A DNA stretch of 64,000 bases from DATHRK01 sp035465395 (GTDB taxonomy: Bacteria; Gemmatimonadota; Gemmatimonadetes; Longimicrobiales; RSA9). The number at the start of each line of letters is the position of its first letter. Positions within the stretch are counted from its first letter, which is position 1. Of the stretch, positions 52,166 through 60,495 are shown one piece after another. The notes under the pieces were generated by a model, which searched no databases, had not been told where the DNA came from, and saw only the letters and a list, made by a program, of their open reading frames with translations. The position numbers and the translations under genes are program-made. The DNA lies in the NCBI GenBank assembly GCA_035465395.1, contig DATHRK010000032.1, positions 1 through 64,000 on the forward strand, read 5' to 3'.

Positions 52166-53517
52166 CGACGCCCCGGATACAGGAGATACGGCTCGCGGTC
52201 GGTCCGGAAGCGGGCTTCCTGGGCGGACCAAGCCTCCGTGAGCCGGGCCGCGTCGAGCCCCGCGTCGACGCCTTCGCGGAACGCGGCGTAGCCTACCAGG
52301 CGGTCGATCGTACCCGTCCAGCCGAACTGCCGCGGCGCCAGGGCGCGCGCGGCGACGATGAGCGCGACGCCCGTGCGCACGGGGTCGTAGGCCGCCCGAT
52401 CCGTCACCCGCAGGCGCACCCCCTGCACTTCCCGGCCTGCGAACTTGCCGTCCTGGGGCGCCCGCGGGGTGAAGCTCACGGGTTCGATCCGTACGCCATC
52501 GCCCGCCGCCGCGCGCACCGCGGCGGCGTAGCGCTCCGCGTCGAGCCACGGAGCGCCGACCTGCTGGAACGCGACCTCGGTCCCCCTGCCCACGGACAAG
52601 TTCGTGCCCTCGAGGAGCACGGTCCCCGGGTAGTGGGCGGCGCTCTCCAGGGTCGGCATGTTGGGGGAGGGAGGACGCCAGGTCAGGCCCGTCTCGTCGA
52701 ACCAGAGGTCGCGGCGCCATCCCCGGGCCGGCACCACCAGCAGGCGCGCATCGATCCCGCGCTCGCCCACCAGGAAGCGCGCCAGCTCGCCGGCCGTCAG
52801 GCCGTGCCGCAGGGGCACCGGGTGCAGGCCCACGAAGGTGAGATGCTCGTCGTCCTGAACGGGGCCCTGGACCTTGTCGCCGCCGATCGGGTTGGGGCGA
52901 TCCAGGACGACGAAGAGCAGGTCGTTCTCCGCCGCCGCCTCGAGCGCGAGCGCCATCGTCCATACGTAGGTGTAGGGACGCGCGCCGATGTCCTGGACGT
53001 CGAAGGCGAGCGCGTCCAACCCGCGCAGCTGCGCGGGTGTCGGCTTCCTGCGGTCGGCGCCTCCATACAGGCTGTATACGGGAAGCCCCGTGGTCGGGTC
53101 GGTTCCGGAGGCCACCAGGTCGTCCAGGGCCCCGTCGCCGCGCAGGCCGTGCTCCGGCGCGAAGAGCGCCGCGAGGGCGATGTCCGGGAGGGCGTGCAGC
53201 GCGTCGATCGTGCTGGTGCCGTCCGCGGTCCGCCCCGTGTGGTTGGTGATCAGCCCCACGCGCGCTCCGCTGAGCTCGGCGGGCACGGATGCCACGAGCA
53301 CATCCACCCCGGCGGAGACGGTGCCCTGCATCGGCGCACCCTGCGTCCCGAGGGTCTCGACCGTCGCCCCCGAGGCGACGGTCGATGCGGCGCCATCGGC
53401 GGGTCGCGACTGCGCTGCCGGCCCGTCGCAGGCGAGCGGGCCAAGGCCTAGGAGCAGTACCGCCAGCCAGGCGCGGGAGCGTTGCTCGCTTCGTGCCGGC
53501 TCCATAGAGTTGATCAT
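52162..53517 (-). CDS. namZ: NamZ (DUF1343) exo-beta-N-acetylmuramidase, lipoprotein
   Basis: The protein matches DUF1343, shown to be an exo-muramidase (NamZ, GH171) that releases MurNAc from peptidoglycan ends. Diagnostic texts are GLITNHTGR, ALFAPEHGLRG, PVYSLYGG, DVQDIGARPYTYVWTM, VLDRPNPIGG and ENHTLV-like TLESAAHYPGTVLLEGTNLSVGRGT. A signal with lipobox PLAC gives membrane anchoring. Starts at 53517 or 53505 are both possible and neither has a good ribosome-binding site. It is divergent from the NagZ fusion, 37 bases apart. Confidence 0.85.
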   Translation of the reverse strand: MINSMEPARSEQRSRAWLAVLLLGLGPLACDGPAAQSRPADGAASTVASGATVETLGTQGAPMQGTVSAGVDVLVASVPAELSGARVGLITNHTGRTADGTSTIDALHALPDIALAALFAPEHGLRGDGALDDLVASGTDPTTGLPVYSLYGGADRRKPTPAQLRGLDALAFDVQDIGARPYTYVWTMALALEAAAENDLLFVVLDRPNPIGGDKVQGPVQDDEHLTFVGLHPVPLRHGLTAGELARFLVGERGIDARLLVVPARGWRRDLWFDETGLTWRPPSPNMPTLESAAHYPGTVLLEGTNLSVGRGTEVAFQQVGAPWLDAERYAAAVRAAAGDGVRIEPVSFTPRAPQDGKFAGREVQGVRLRVTDRAAYDPVRTGVALIVAARALAPRQFGWTGTIDRLVGYAAFREGVDAGLDAARLTEAWSAQEARFRTDREPYLLYPGRR

Positions 53518-53554
53518 CGGGGGTGGTCGGGTGGTTGGCTTTCCAGGGCGAAAC

Positions 53555-56500
53555 ATGACGAGGTTCCCGCCGCTTGCAACACCGGCGTGCGTTCTGCTGC
53601 TCGCGGCGGCGTGCGCTTCCGCAGCGCCTGCACCCGAAGGTCAGGGCGCCGCGCCCCAGCCGCAGGCCCCGGCGGCCGGCCGGCAGGCCGAGCCCGCGGA
53701 CTCGCTCCAGGCTCCCGATTCCCCGGAACCCGACCCGACCGCGGCGCGCCCCCCCACCGACGAGCCGGCTCCGGACGATGCCGTGCCGGTCGCCCAGCCC
53801 GGAGCATCCACTCCCGGTTCGGAGGATGTCCCGTCCCGGGACGGCGCCGCCGCCGCGGCGCGCCGGCATCGACCGGAGGGCTCGGCGGCGTCCCTGCGGT
53901 TCCTCGGTCCGCTCACGCCATCGGCGATCGCCTGGGTCGATTCCACGCTGGCGGAGCTGCCGCTGCGTCGGAAGATCGCGCAGATGGTCATGCCCTGGGT
54001 CTCGGCGGAGTACATGGCCGTCGACAGCGACCGCTTCCAGGACATCGCCCGCCTGATCGAAGAGGAAGGGGTCGGCGGCGTGATCACGTCGGTGGGCGCG
54101 CCCCTGGAGGTGGCGTCCAATCTGGCCCTGATGCAGCGCCGCGCGGAGATCCCTCTGCTGGTCGCCGCCGACCTGGAATACGGCGCCGGGCGCATCCTCG
54201 ACGGCGGCGTGGTGCACCCGTTCGGCGTGCGGGTCGGCAGCGCCACCAAGTTCCCGCCGCCGATGGCCATCGGCGCGACCGGCGATCCCGAGCTGGCGTA
54301 CGAGATGGGGCGGATCACCGCGGAGGAAGCGCGGGCGGTGGGCATCCACGTCGCGTTCGCGCCGGTGGTGGACGTCAACAACAACCCCGACAACCCGATC
54401 ATCAACGTGCGCAGCTACGGCGCCGACCCCGCGGCCGTGGCTCGATACGCGCGCGCGCACGTGCGCGGACTTCAAGACCACGGGATGATCGCCACCCCGA
54501 AGCACTTTCCCGGCCACGGCGACACCGGTACCGATTCCCACATCGAGCTCCCGGTGATCGGGGTCGACCCCCAGCGCGCGGACTCGGTGGAGCTGGTGCC
54601 GTTCGGCGCCGCCATCGACGCGGGTGCCGGTGCCGTGATGAGCGCCCACATCGCCTTCCCGGCGCTGACCGGCGATTCGGTCCCCGCCACCCTCAATCCG
54701 GTGCTGCTGGACAGCCTTCTGCGCGGGGCGATGGGGTTCGACGGGATCATCGTGACCGACGCCCTGGTGATGGGCGGGATCGCGAAGGCGTACGGCGATG
54801 CGGACGCCGCCGTTCGCGCGGTCAAGGCGGGCGCCGATGTCCTGCTCATCCCCGGCAGCGTCGGGCGCACGATCGACGCGCTCGCGCGCGCCGTCGCGGT
54901 CGGCGACATCCCGGAGGCACGCATCGACGCGTCCGCCCGTCGGCTGCTCGCGACGAAGGCCGCGCTGGGCCTCCCCGGGCAGCGGGAGGTGGACTTCGCG
55001 CGCATCCCCGCCGTCTTGGGGAGCCGCGCCAACGCCCGCGTCGCGCGCGACGCTGCGCGGCGCTCCCTCACCGCGCTGCGGGACAGGGACGGGCGACTCC
55101 CGCTGGCGCGCACCGGCAGGGTGCTCGCGGTCCTGTACGGCGGCGACCCCGGCGAGCCCGACCCCGGGTCCCCCTTCCGGGAGGCCCTGGGCGCGCGCAT
55201 TCCCGGGCTCCGCACCATCACCGTCCACGAGCCGGATCTGCCGCTTTTGGGCGATTCGCTCCGCGCGCTCGCCGAGCAAGTGGACGCGGTCGTCTTCGCC
55301 CCCTTCCTGCGGGTGCGGCCGTGGCAGGGAGATCTCGCGTTCTCCGCCGAAGCCGTGGCCTTCCTGGAATGGCTCGAGGAGCGCCGTACCCCCCTGGTCG
55401 TCGTCTCCTTCGGCGACCCGTACCTGATCCGCGGCGTGCCGTCGGTGGGCACGTACGTGCTCGCCTGGGGGCAGGAGCAGGTGGTCCAGGAGGCCGCCGC
55501 CGCCGCGCTGGTGGGGGAGACCGCGATCGAGGGCAGGCTGCCGATCGACATCCCGCCATTCGGGTCGATCGGCGACGGCCTACTGATCCCCGGCGACGAG
55601 GGAGAGATCGGCAGCGCACGCGATGCGTTCCTCCAGGAGACGCCGCCCGCGGCCGTCGGCATGGACGCCCGCGCTCTCGCGGCCGTGGACTCCACCATCG
55701 AGGCCTGGATCGCGCGCGGAGCGACGCCGGGAGCGGCGCTCGTCGTCGGCAGGCGCGGCCGGATCGTGCGGCTGCGGGGGTACGGCCGCATCGACTGGGC
55801 GCCCGACGCGCCGGCCGTGGACGACTCCACCGTCTGGGACCTGGCCTCGCTGACCAAGACGCTCGCGACGACGACGGCGTTGATGATGCTGGCCGACGCG
55901 GGCCGCGTGACGCTGGACGCGCCGCTGTCGACCTACCTGGACGCATGGCCCACGACCGGGCCGCTCGCGGCGGTCACGCTGCGCAACCTGCTGCGCCACG
56001 ACGCGGGCCTGCGTGCGTTCGCGCCGCTGCGGCGGTTGCCTGGCGGCACCGTCGATCCCGTGGCGGCGATCGCGGCCCTGGAGCCGGCGTACGACATCGG
56101 CGAGCGGACGCTGTACAGCGACCTGGGGCCGATTCTCGCCGGGGAGGTGGTGGAGCGCGTGACGGGCGTGGGCCTCGACGAGTTCGTGGGCCGCTATCTG
56201 GTCGAGCCGCTCGGGCTCAGGGAGACAGGGTTCAACCCGGGCCTGCCCGGCGGCTGCCAGTGCCGGGCCAGGATCGCCCCCACGGAAACGGATCGCGTCG
56301 GCGGCCGGGGCCAGATCCGGGGCGACGTACACGACCCCAACGCGTACGCACTCGGCGGCGTGGCTGGGCACGCGGGTCTGTTTTCCAGCGCGCGGGACCT
56401 CGCCGTCCTGGCGCAGTTCCTTCTCGACGACGGTCGCTTCGCGCGCCGCCGCCTGGTCAGGGCGCCGACGGTGGCCACCTTCGTGCAGCGCCAGGGAGAG

Positions 56501-56785
56501 AGCACCACCCGCACCCTGGGCTGGGACACGCCCGGCGAGCGCAGCAGCGCCGGCGAGCTGTTCTCCGAGCGATCCTTCGGCCACACGGGTTTCACGGGCA
56601 CATCGCTGTGGGTCGATCCGCAGCAGGACCTGTTCGTGATCCTGCTCACGAATCGGGTGAACCCCACCGCCGCCAATCGGATGATCTTCGATGTCAGACG
56701 GGACGTGCACGACGCCGTGCAACGCGCCATTATCGACACCCCCCCGGTCGCGCGCCGCGGCTCCGCCCGGCGGGGCTCGGACTGA
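53555..56785 (+). CDS. NagZ-type beta-N-acetylglucosaminidase fused to a beta-lactamase-fold hydrolase
   Basis: The 1076-residue exported lipoprotein (lipobox near AAAC, then a proline/alanine linker to about 125) has a GH3 domain at about 125-460 with IATPKHFPGHGDTGTDSH, the NagZ loop holding the catalytic His/Asp dyad, and nucleophile Asp in IVTDALVMGG. A GH3 C-terminal domain follows to about 690. Residues 700-1070 form a serine beta-lactamase-like (S12) domain with SLTK near 764, LYSD near 854 and HTGFTG near 1009. In Bacillus the separate genes namZ, nagZ and amiE do peptidoglycan turnover; here NagZ and an AmiE-like module are fused beside namZ. Amidase activity is inference. Confidence 0.85.
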   Translation: MTRFPPLATPACVLLLAAACASAAPAPEGQGAAPQPQAPAAGRQAEPADSLQAPDSPEPDPTAARPPTDEPAPDDAVPVAQPGASTPGSEDVPSRDGAAAAARRHRPEGSAASLRFLGPLTPSAIAWVDSTLAELPLRRKIAQMVMPWVSAEYMAVDSDRFQDIARLIEEEGVGGVITSVGAPLEVASNLALMQRRAEIPLLVAADLEYGAGRILDGGVVHPFGVRVGSATKFPPPMAIGATGDPELAYEMGRITAEEARAVGIHVAFAPVVDVNNNPDNPIINVRSYGADPAAVARYARAHVRGLQDHGMIATPKHFPGHGDTGTDSHIELPVIGVDPQRADSVELVPFGAAIDAGAGAVMSAHIAFPALTGDSVPATLNPVLLDSLLRGAMGFDGIIVTDALVMGGIAKAYGDADAAVRAVKAGADVLLIPGSVGRTIDALARAVAVGDIPEARIDASARRLLATKAALGLPGQREVDFARIPAVLGSRANARVARDAARRSLTALRDRDGRLPLARTGRVLAVLYGGDPGEPDPGSPFREALGARIPGLRTITVHEPDLPLLGDSLRALAEQVDAVVFAPFLRVRPWQGDLAFSAEAVAFLEWLEERRTPLVVVSFGDPYLIRGVPSVGTYVLAWGQEQVVQEAAAAALVGETAIEGRLPIDIPPFGSIGDGLLIPGDEGEIGSARDAFLQETPPAAVGMDARALAAVDSTIEAWIARGATPGAALVVGRRGRIVRLRGYGRIDWAPDAPAVDDSTVWDLASLTKTLATTTALMMLADAGRVTLDAPLSTYLDAWPTTGPLAAVTLRNLLRHDAGLRAFAPLRRLPGGTVDPVAAIAALEPAYDIGERTLYSDLGPILAGEVVERVTGVGLDEFVGRYLVEPLGLRETGFNPGLPGGCQCRARIAPTETDRVGGRGQIRGDVHDPNAYALGGVAGHAGLFSSARDLAVLAQFLLDDGRFARRRLVRAPTVATFVQRQGESTTRTLGWDTPGERSSAGELFSERSFGHTGFTGTSLWVDPQQDLFVILLTNRVNPTAANRMIFDVRRDVHDAVQRAIIDTPPVARRGSARRGSD

Positions 56786-56868
56786 GACGCGGCGCGGCGG
56801 CCCGTTCCGCCGATCCCCGCGGCGCCCGCGACGCGAGCGTCTCGGGCCAACGACAGGAGGGTTTGGCC

Positions 56869-57876
56869 ATGCGCGGAACACCCTCGCACCTCTGCACGAT
56901 CGTCGCCGCCGTCTCCCTGGCCTTCGCCGCGCCCGTCGCGGCGCAGGACTCGGGCGGTGCCTCCGACGTGGAGATCCGCGAGTGGGAGGTGCCCTATCCC
57001 AACAGCCGTCCCCGCGACCCCTATGTGGGACCCGACGATCGCGTCTGGTTCGTCGGGCAGCGCACCAGCTACGTGGCCGCCTTCGACCCCGAGACCGAGG
57101 AATTCACCTACTACGCGCTCGAGGAGGGGACCGGACCGCACAACCTGATCGTGGACGACGACGGCACGATCTGGTACGCGGGAAACCGGGCGCGGCACAT
57201 CGGCAAGCTCGACGCGGCCACCGGCGAAATCGAGAAGATCATGATGCCGGACGAGGCCGCGCGGGATCCGCACACGCTCGTCTTCAGCGGGGACGACCAC
57301 ATCTGGTTCACGGTCCAGGGAGCGAACAAGGTCGGGCGGCTGACGCGGAGCACCGGCGACGTCACGCTTCTCGACGTGCCCACGGGCCGCGCCAGGCCCT
57401 ACGGGATCGTGGTCGATCCCGAGGGCAGGCCGTGGATCGCGCAGCTCGGCACCAATCGCCTGGGCACGGTGGACCCCGAGACCATGGAGTACGAAGAGGT
57501 CGTCCTGCCGCGCGAGGGCGCCCGGCCGCGCCGCCTCCAGCGCACGTCGGACGGCGCGATCTGGTACGGCGACTACGCGGAGGGCTACCTGGGCCGTTAC
57601 GATCCCGCCACGGGCGACGTGGACGAATGGCGCACCCCGGGCGCCGCGCAATCGGGCCCGTACGCGATGGCGGTGGACGACCAGGACCGCATCTGGTTCG
57701 TGGAGACGCGCCAGGATCCGAACCGGTTCGTGGGCTTCGATCCGGAGACGGAGGAGTTCTTCTTCTCGCGGGCGATCGACTCCGGGGCCATCCGCCACAT
57801 GTTCTACCACGAGCCGACCCGGTCGATCTGGTTCGGCACCGATGCGAACACCCTCGGTCGGCTCTCCGTCCCCTGA
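56869..57876 (+). CDS. Vgb-like (virginiamycin B lyase family) secreted propeller
   Basis: The 335-residue product has a signal peptide ending VAAQ and is a seven-bladed beta-propeller with repeats like IWYAGNRARHIGKLDAATGE, IWFTVQGANKVGRLTRSTGD and PWIAQLGTNRLGTVDPE, as in the streptogramin lyase Vgb. True Vgb is cytoplasmic and has a catalytic His pair; here an exported relative is more likely a binding or sugar-related protein, since most family members are not resistance enzymes. CAGGAGGG precedes the ATG. It lies between the NagZ fusion and the symporter. Confidence 0.8.
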   Translation: MRGTPSHLCTIVAAVSLAFAAPVAAQDSGGASDVEIREWEVPYPNSRPRDPYVGPDDRVWFVGQRTSYVAAFDPETEEFTYYALEEGTGPHNLIVDDDGTIWYAGNRARHIGKLDAATGEIEKIMMPDEAARDPHTLVFSGDDHIWFTVQGANKVGRLTRSTGDVTLLDVPTGRARPYGIVVDPEGRPWIAQLGTNRLGTVDPETMEYEEVVLPREGARPRRLQRTSDGAIWYGDYAEGYLGRYDPATGDVDEWRTPGAAQSGPYAMAVDDQDRIWFVETRQDPNRFVGFDPETEEFFFSRAIDSGAIRHMFYHEPTRSIWFGTDANTLGRLSVP

Positions 57877-57918
57877 TCGGAAGCCGATCCTGAACCCCGG
57901 CCTCCCCGCCCCCGGGTC

Positions 57919-59406
57919 GTGAGCGGCCTGGGGGCGGTCGACCTCGCAGTCATCGCGGCCTACCTGCTGGGCGTCGTCGGGCTCGGCGCCGCCGCGGGCG
58001 GGCGCCAGGAGACGACCCGGGACTACTTCCTGGGCGGCAGCGGCCTTCCCTGGTGGGCGATCGCGCTCTCGGTCGTCGCCACGGAGACGAGCGCCCTGAC
58101 GTTCATCAGCGTGCCGGCGGTTTCCTACGGCGGGGACCTCTGGTTCCTCCAGCTGGGAGCGGGCTACCTGGTGGGCCGGGTCGCGGTGGCGGCGCTCCTG
58201 CTGCCCGGCTACTTCCGCGGCGACTTCCTCACCGCGTACGCGTTCCTGGAGAGCCGGTTCGGAGCCTCCACGCGGAGGTTCGCCTCGGTGACCTTCCTGC
58301 TGACCCGCGCGCTGGGCGACAGCGTCCGCCTGTTCGCGGCCGCGATCCCGGTGGCCCTGCTCACCGGGCTCCCCTACACGGTGGCGATCGTGCTCGCCGG
58401 CGGCGCCACGCTCGCCTACACCTACCGGGGGGGACTGCGGTCGGTGGTCTGGGTGGACGTCGCCCAGATGGCCCTCTACGTGGTCGGCGGGGTCATCGCG
58501 CTCGTCCTCCTGGGAAGGGCCGTACCGGGCGGCTGGGCGGAGATCCTGAGCATCGGCGGCGAGGCCGGACGGCTGCGGGTGCTGCACCTGACCGGCGGGC
58601 CGGCGAGCGGGGAGTGGCTCGTGACCGGCCTGGTCGGGGGGGGCTTCCTGTCGCTGGCCAGCCACGGTGTGGACCACCTGATCGTGCAGAGGCTCCTGGC
58701 CGCCGGGGGCCTGTCCGCCGCACGCAAGGCCGTCGTCTGGAGCGGCGTCCTCGTGCTCCTCCAGTTCACGCTCTTCCTGTTCGTGGGTGTCGGCCTGTTC
58801 GCGTACTACGGCGGACGGCCGTTCGCGACCAACGACGAGGTCCTGGCGACATTCGTGATCGAGCGCTTTCCGCCCGGCCTGGCCGGACTGATCGTCGCGG
58901 CCCTGCTCGCGGCCGCCATGTCGACGGTGTCGTCCTCGTTGAACGCCCTGGCGTCATCCACGACGCTCGACCTGTACGGGCCGCTCACTGGGCGTTCGGG
59001 CGCGCAGCTAATGGCCGCCGGACGCCTGTTCACGGTGGTCTGGGCCATCGCGTTGACCGGCGGCGCCCTGCTGTTCCAGCTCGCCGCCTCCGACACGCCG
59101 ATCGTGGTCATCGCGCTGCAGGTGGCGTCCTTTACCTACGGCGGCCTGCTCGGCGCCTACCTCCTCGGACTCTTCGTGCGGCGGTCGCGGGAGCGCGATG
59201 TCATCCCGGCGATGGCGACGGCCGTCGTGGGGATGACCGTCCTGTGGATCGGCGAACGGGCCGGCGTGTCTCCCGTTGCGTTTCACGGCCTGTGGTTCGC
59301 GGCGCTGGGTTCGGCCGTCACGCTGACCGTGGGTTGGGCGTTGTCGACCAGGACGCGCGGCAATGAGCCATCGCCGGGCGCCGGGGGAGGGCGGCGGCTC
59401 GGCTAA
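57919..59406 (+). CDS. Sodium:solute symporter (SSS family)
   Basis: The 495-residue protein has about 13 membrane helices and SSS signatures: RDYFLGGSGLPWWAIALSVVATETSALTFISVPA at the sodium/substrate-binding helix, then ALGDSVRLFAAAI, and MSTVSSSLNALASSTTLDLYGPL. Substrates of this family include sugars, amino acids and sialic acid; the neighbouring NamZ and NagZ genes suggest a wall-derived sugar. The GTG at 57919 begins 42 bases after the propeller gene. No N-terminal signal peptide beyond the first helix. Confidence 0.88.
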   Translation: MSGLGAVDLAVIAAYLLGVVGLGAAAGGRQETTRDYFLGGSGLPWWAIALSVVATETSALTFISVPAVSYGGDLWFLQLGAGYLVGRVAVAALLLPGYFRGDFLTAYAFLESRFGASTRRFASVTFLLTRALGDSVRLFAAAIPVALLTGLPYTVAIVLAGGATLAYTYRGGLRSVVWVDVAQMALYVVGGVIALVLLGRAVPGGWAEILSIGGEAGRLRVLHLTGGPASGEWLVTGLVGGGFLSLASHGVDHLIVQRLLAAGGLSAARKAVVWSGVLVLLQFTLFLFVGVGLFAYYGGRPFATNDEVLATFVIERFPPGLAGLIVAALLAAAMSTVSSSLNALASSTTLDLYGPLTGRSGAQLMAAGRLFTVVWAIALTGGALLFQLAASDTPIVVIALQVASFTYGGLLGAYLLGLFVRRSRERDVIPAMATAVVGMTVLWIGERAGVSPVAFHGLWFAALGSAVTLTVGWALSTRTRGNEPSPGAGGGRRLG

Positions 59407-59478
59407 CGGAGGCCGTGCTGTCACAGATGAGTCTCCTGGCGCGTTCCGAGACGCAACCAAGTCCCCAGGCCCAACGGG

Positions 59479-59507
59479 TTGCAGGCGCAAAAATGCCGCT
59501 TTACTTT
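59479..59507 (+). promoter_or_regulatory. Candidate promoter of the cupin gene, near leaderless
   Basis: TTGCAG at 59479-59484 and TACTTT at 59502-59507 are 17 bases apart, each matching three of six consensus positions. The -10 ends eight bases before the cupin ATG, the same geometry as at uvrA. No ribosome-binding site precedes the ATG. Confidence 0.3.
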
Positions 59508-59515
59508 GGCGCCGA

Positions 59516-59890
59516 ATGACTCCCGACAACACGGCCGGGCCTTTTACACCCGTACGGGTGGAGAAGCCCTGGGGACACGAAGTGATATGGGCGGCGGCCC
59601 CCGACTACGTCGGCAAGATCCTTGTCGTGGAGGCGGGACATGCGCTGTCCCTGCAGTACCACGAGAAGAAGGACGAGACGCTTCACCTGCTGCGTGGAGA
59701 GGTGAGGCTCTGGGTCGGATCGACCCGGGAGGACATGCGGGAGCAGCGGTTCGGGGAGGGTGACAGCTTCCGTTTGCTCCCAGGGACATTGCACCGACTG
59801 GAAGCAGTGAGCCACGTGGAGATCCTGGAGGCCTCCACACCCGAGTTGGACGACGTGATCCGGGTACAGGACCGCTACGGACGCGCCTGA
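59516..59890 (+). CDS. Cupin, mannose-6-phosphate-isomerase-like
   Basis: The 124-residue single cupin domain reads VEKPWGHEVIWA, then LVVEAGHALSLQYHEKKDETLHLLRGEVRLWVG with metal ligands His, His, Glu, and LLPGTLHRLEAV with the last His. This is the type II phosphomannose isomerase-like barrel as found at the C-terminus of mannose-1-phosphate guanylyltransferase/isomerase, here free standing. A mannose or related sugar isomerase role is possible. The start at 59516 is the family start. folK follows with almost no gap. Confidence 0.8.
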   Translation: MTPDNTAGPFTPVRVEKPWGHEVIWAAAPDYVGKILVVEAGHALSLQYHEKKDETLHLLRGEVRLWVGSTREDMREQRFGEGDSFRLLPGTLHRLEAVSHVEILEASTPELDDVIRVQDRYGRA

Positions 59891-59900
59891 TCGCCCCGCG

Positions 59901-60395
59901 ATCTCGCGAGCCTTCCTCGGGCTCGGCTCCAACGTAGGCGACCGACGCGCGAATCTGAGCGCCGGGCTCGAGTTGCTCGAGCCGGCGATCACGATAGATG
60001 GGCTGTCCTGGGTCTACCGGACGGAACCCCTCGAGTTCGAACGGCAGCCGGACTTCTGGAACCTGGCCGTTACGGGCGTCACGAAGGCGACGCCCGCGCA
60101 GTTGCTCGAGGCGATCCACGAGGTCGAGGCACGGCTCGGAAGACAGCGGACATTCCCCTACGCGCCACGGACGCTGGATATCGATCTTCTCTTGTTCGAC
60201 GACACCACCGTCACGACACCGACACTTACGGTGCCGCACCCACGAATGCTCGAGCGGGCATTCGTCATCCGGCCCCTGCTGGACCTTGCGCCCGACATCG
60301 CCCACCCGATCACCGGGCGGGCGCTCGCCGATTACGTCGGCATCGCCCGGGGCCGCGTCGAGCGGCTCTTCCCGGGCACCGACCTGATGTGCTGA
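59901..60395 (+). CDS. folK: 6-hydroxymethyl-7,8-dihydropterin pyrophosphokinase FolK
   Basis: FolK pyrophosphorylates hydroxymethyldihydropterin in folate synthesis. The frame shows AFLGLGSNVGDRRANL, FWNLAVTG, YAPRTLDIDLLLFDD with the catalytic Asp pair, and VPHPRMLERAFVIRPLLDLAP. These motifs show the N-terminus lies upstream of the first ordinary start (TTG at 59973), yet between the in-frame stop at 59856 and the conserved GLGSN there is no ATG, GTG, TTG or CTG. I place the start at an ATC (59901). It sits 10 bases after the cupin gene in another frame; a fusion by frameshift or a sequence error is possible. Confidence 0.8.
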   Translation: MSRAFLGLGSNVGDRRANLSAGLELLEPAITIDGLSWVYRTEPLEFERQPDFWNLAVTGVTKATPAQLLEAIHEVEARLGRQRTFPYAPRTLDIDLLLFDDTTVTTPTLTVPHPRMLERAFVIRPLLDLAPDIAHPITGRALADYVGIARGRVERLFPGTDLMC

Positions 60396-60495
60396 TAGGA
60401 TGCTCGATTCGTTGGAAAGGTTGCACTCGTCTATTCACGGGCGGCCGCACTCGGCCCACCGGCAGGCCGCCCCGTTCGCATCAAGGAGGAACCCC

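Noticed and set aside
51446..55279. Very long minus-strand open frame (over 1200 codons) across the NamZ and NagZ genes
   Set aside because: Only its last 239 codons (the SDR protein) look like protein. The rest is antisense to well-supported genes and reads as low-complexity Arg/Ala/Gly text, an effect of high GC.
55680..56785. Reading the S12 domain as a true beta-lactamase
   Set aside because: SxxK, YSD and HTG motifs define the whole S12/class C fold, including peptidases and amidases. The fusion to NagZ favours wall recycling.
56869..57876. Reading the Vgb-like gene as a streptogramin resistance determinant
   Set aside because: Family membership is visible but the protein is exported and sits in a wall-sugar context. 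Most Vgb-like propellers are not resistance enzymes.
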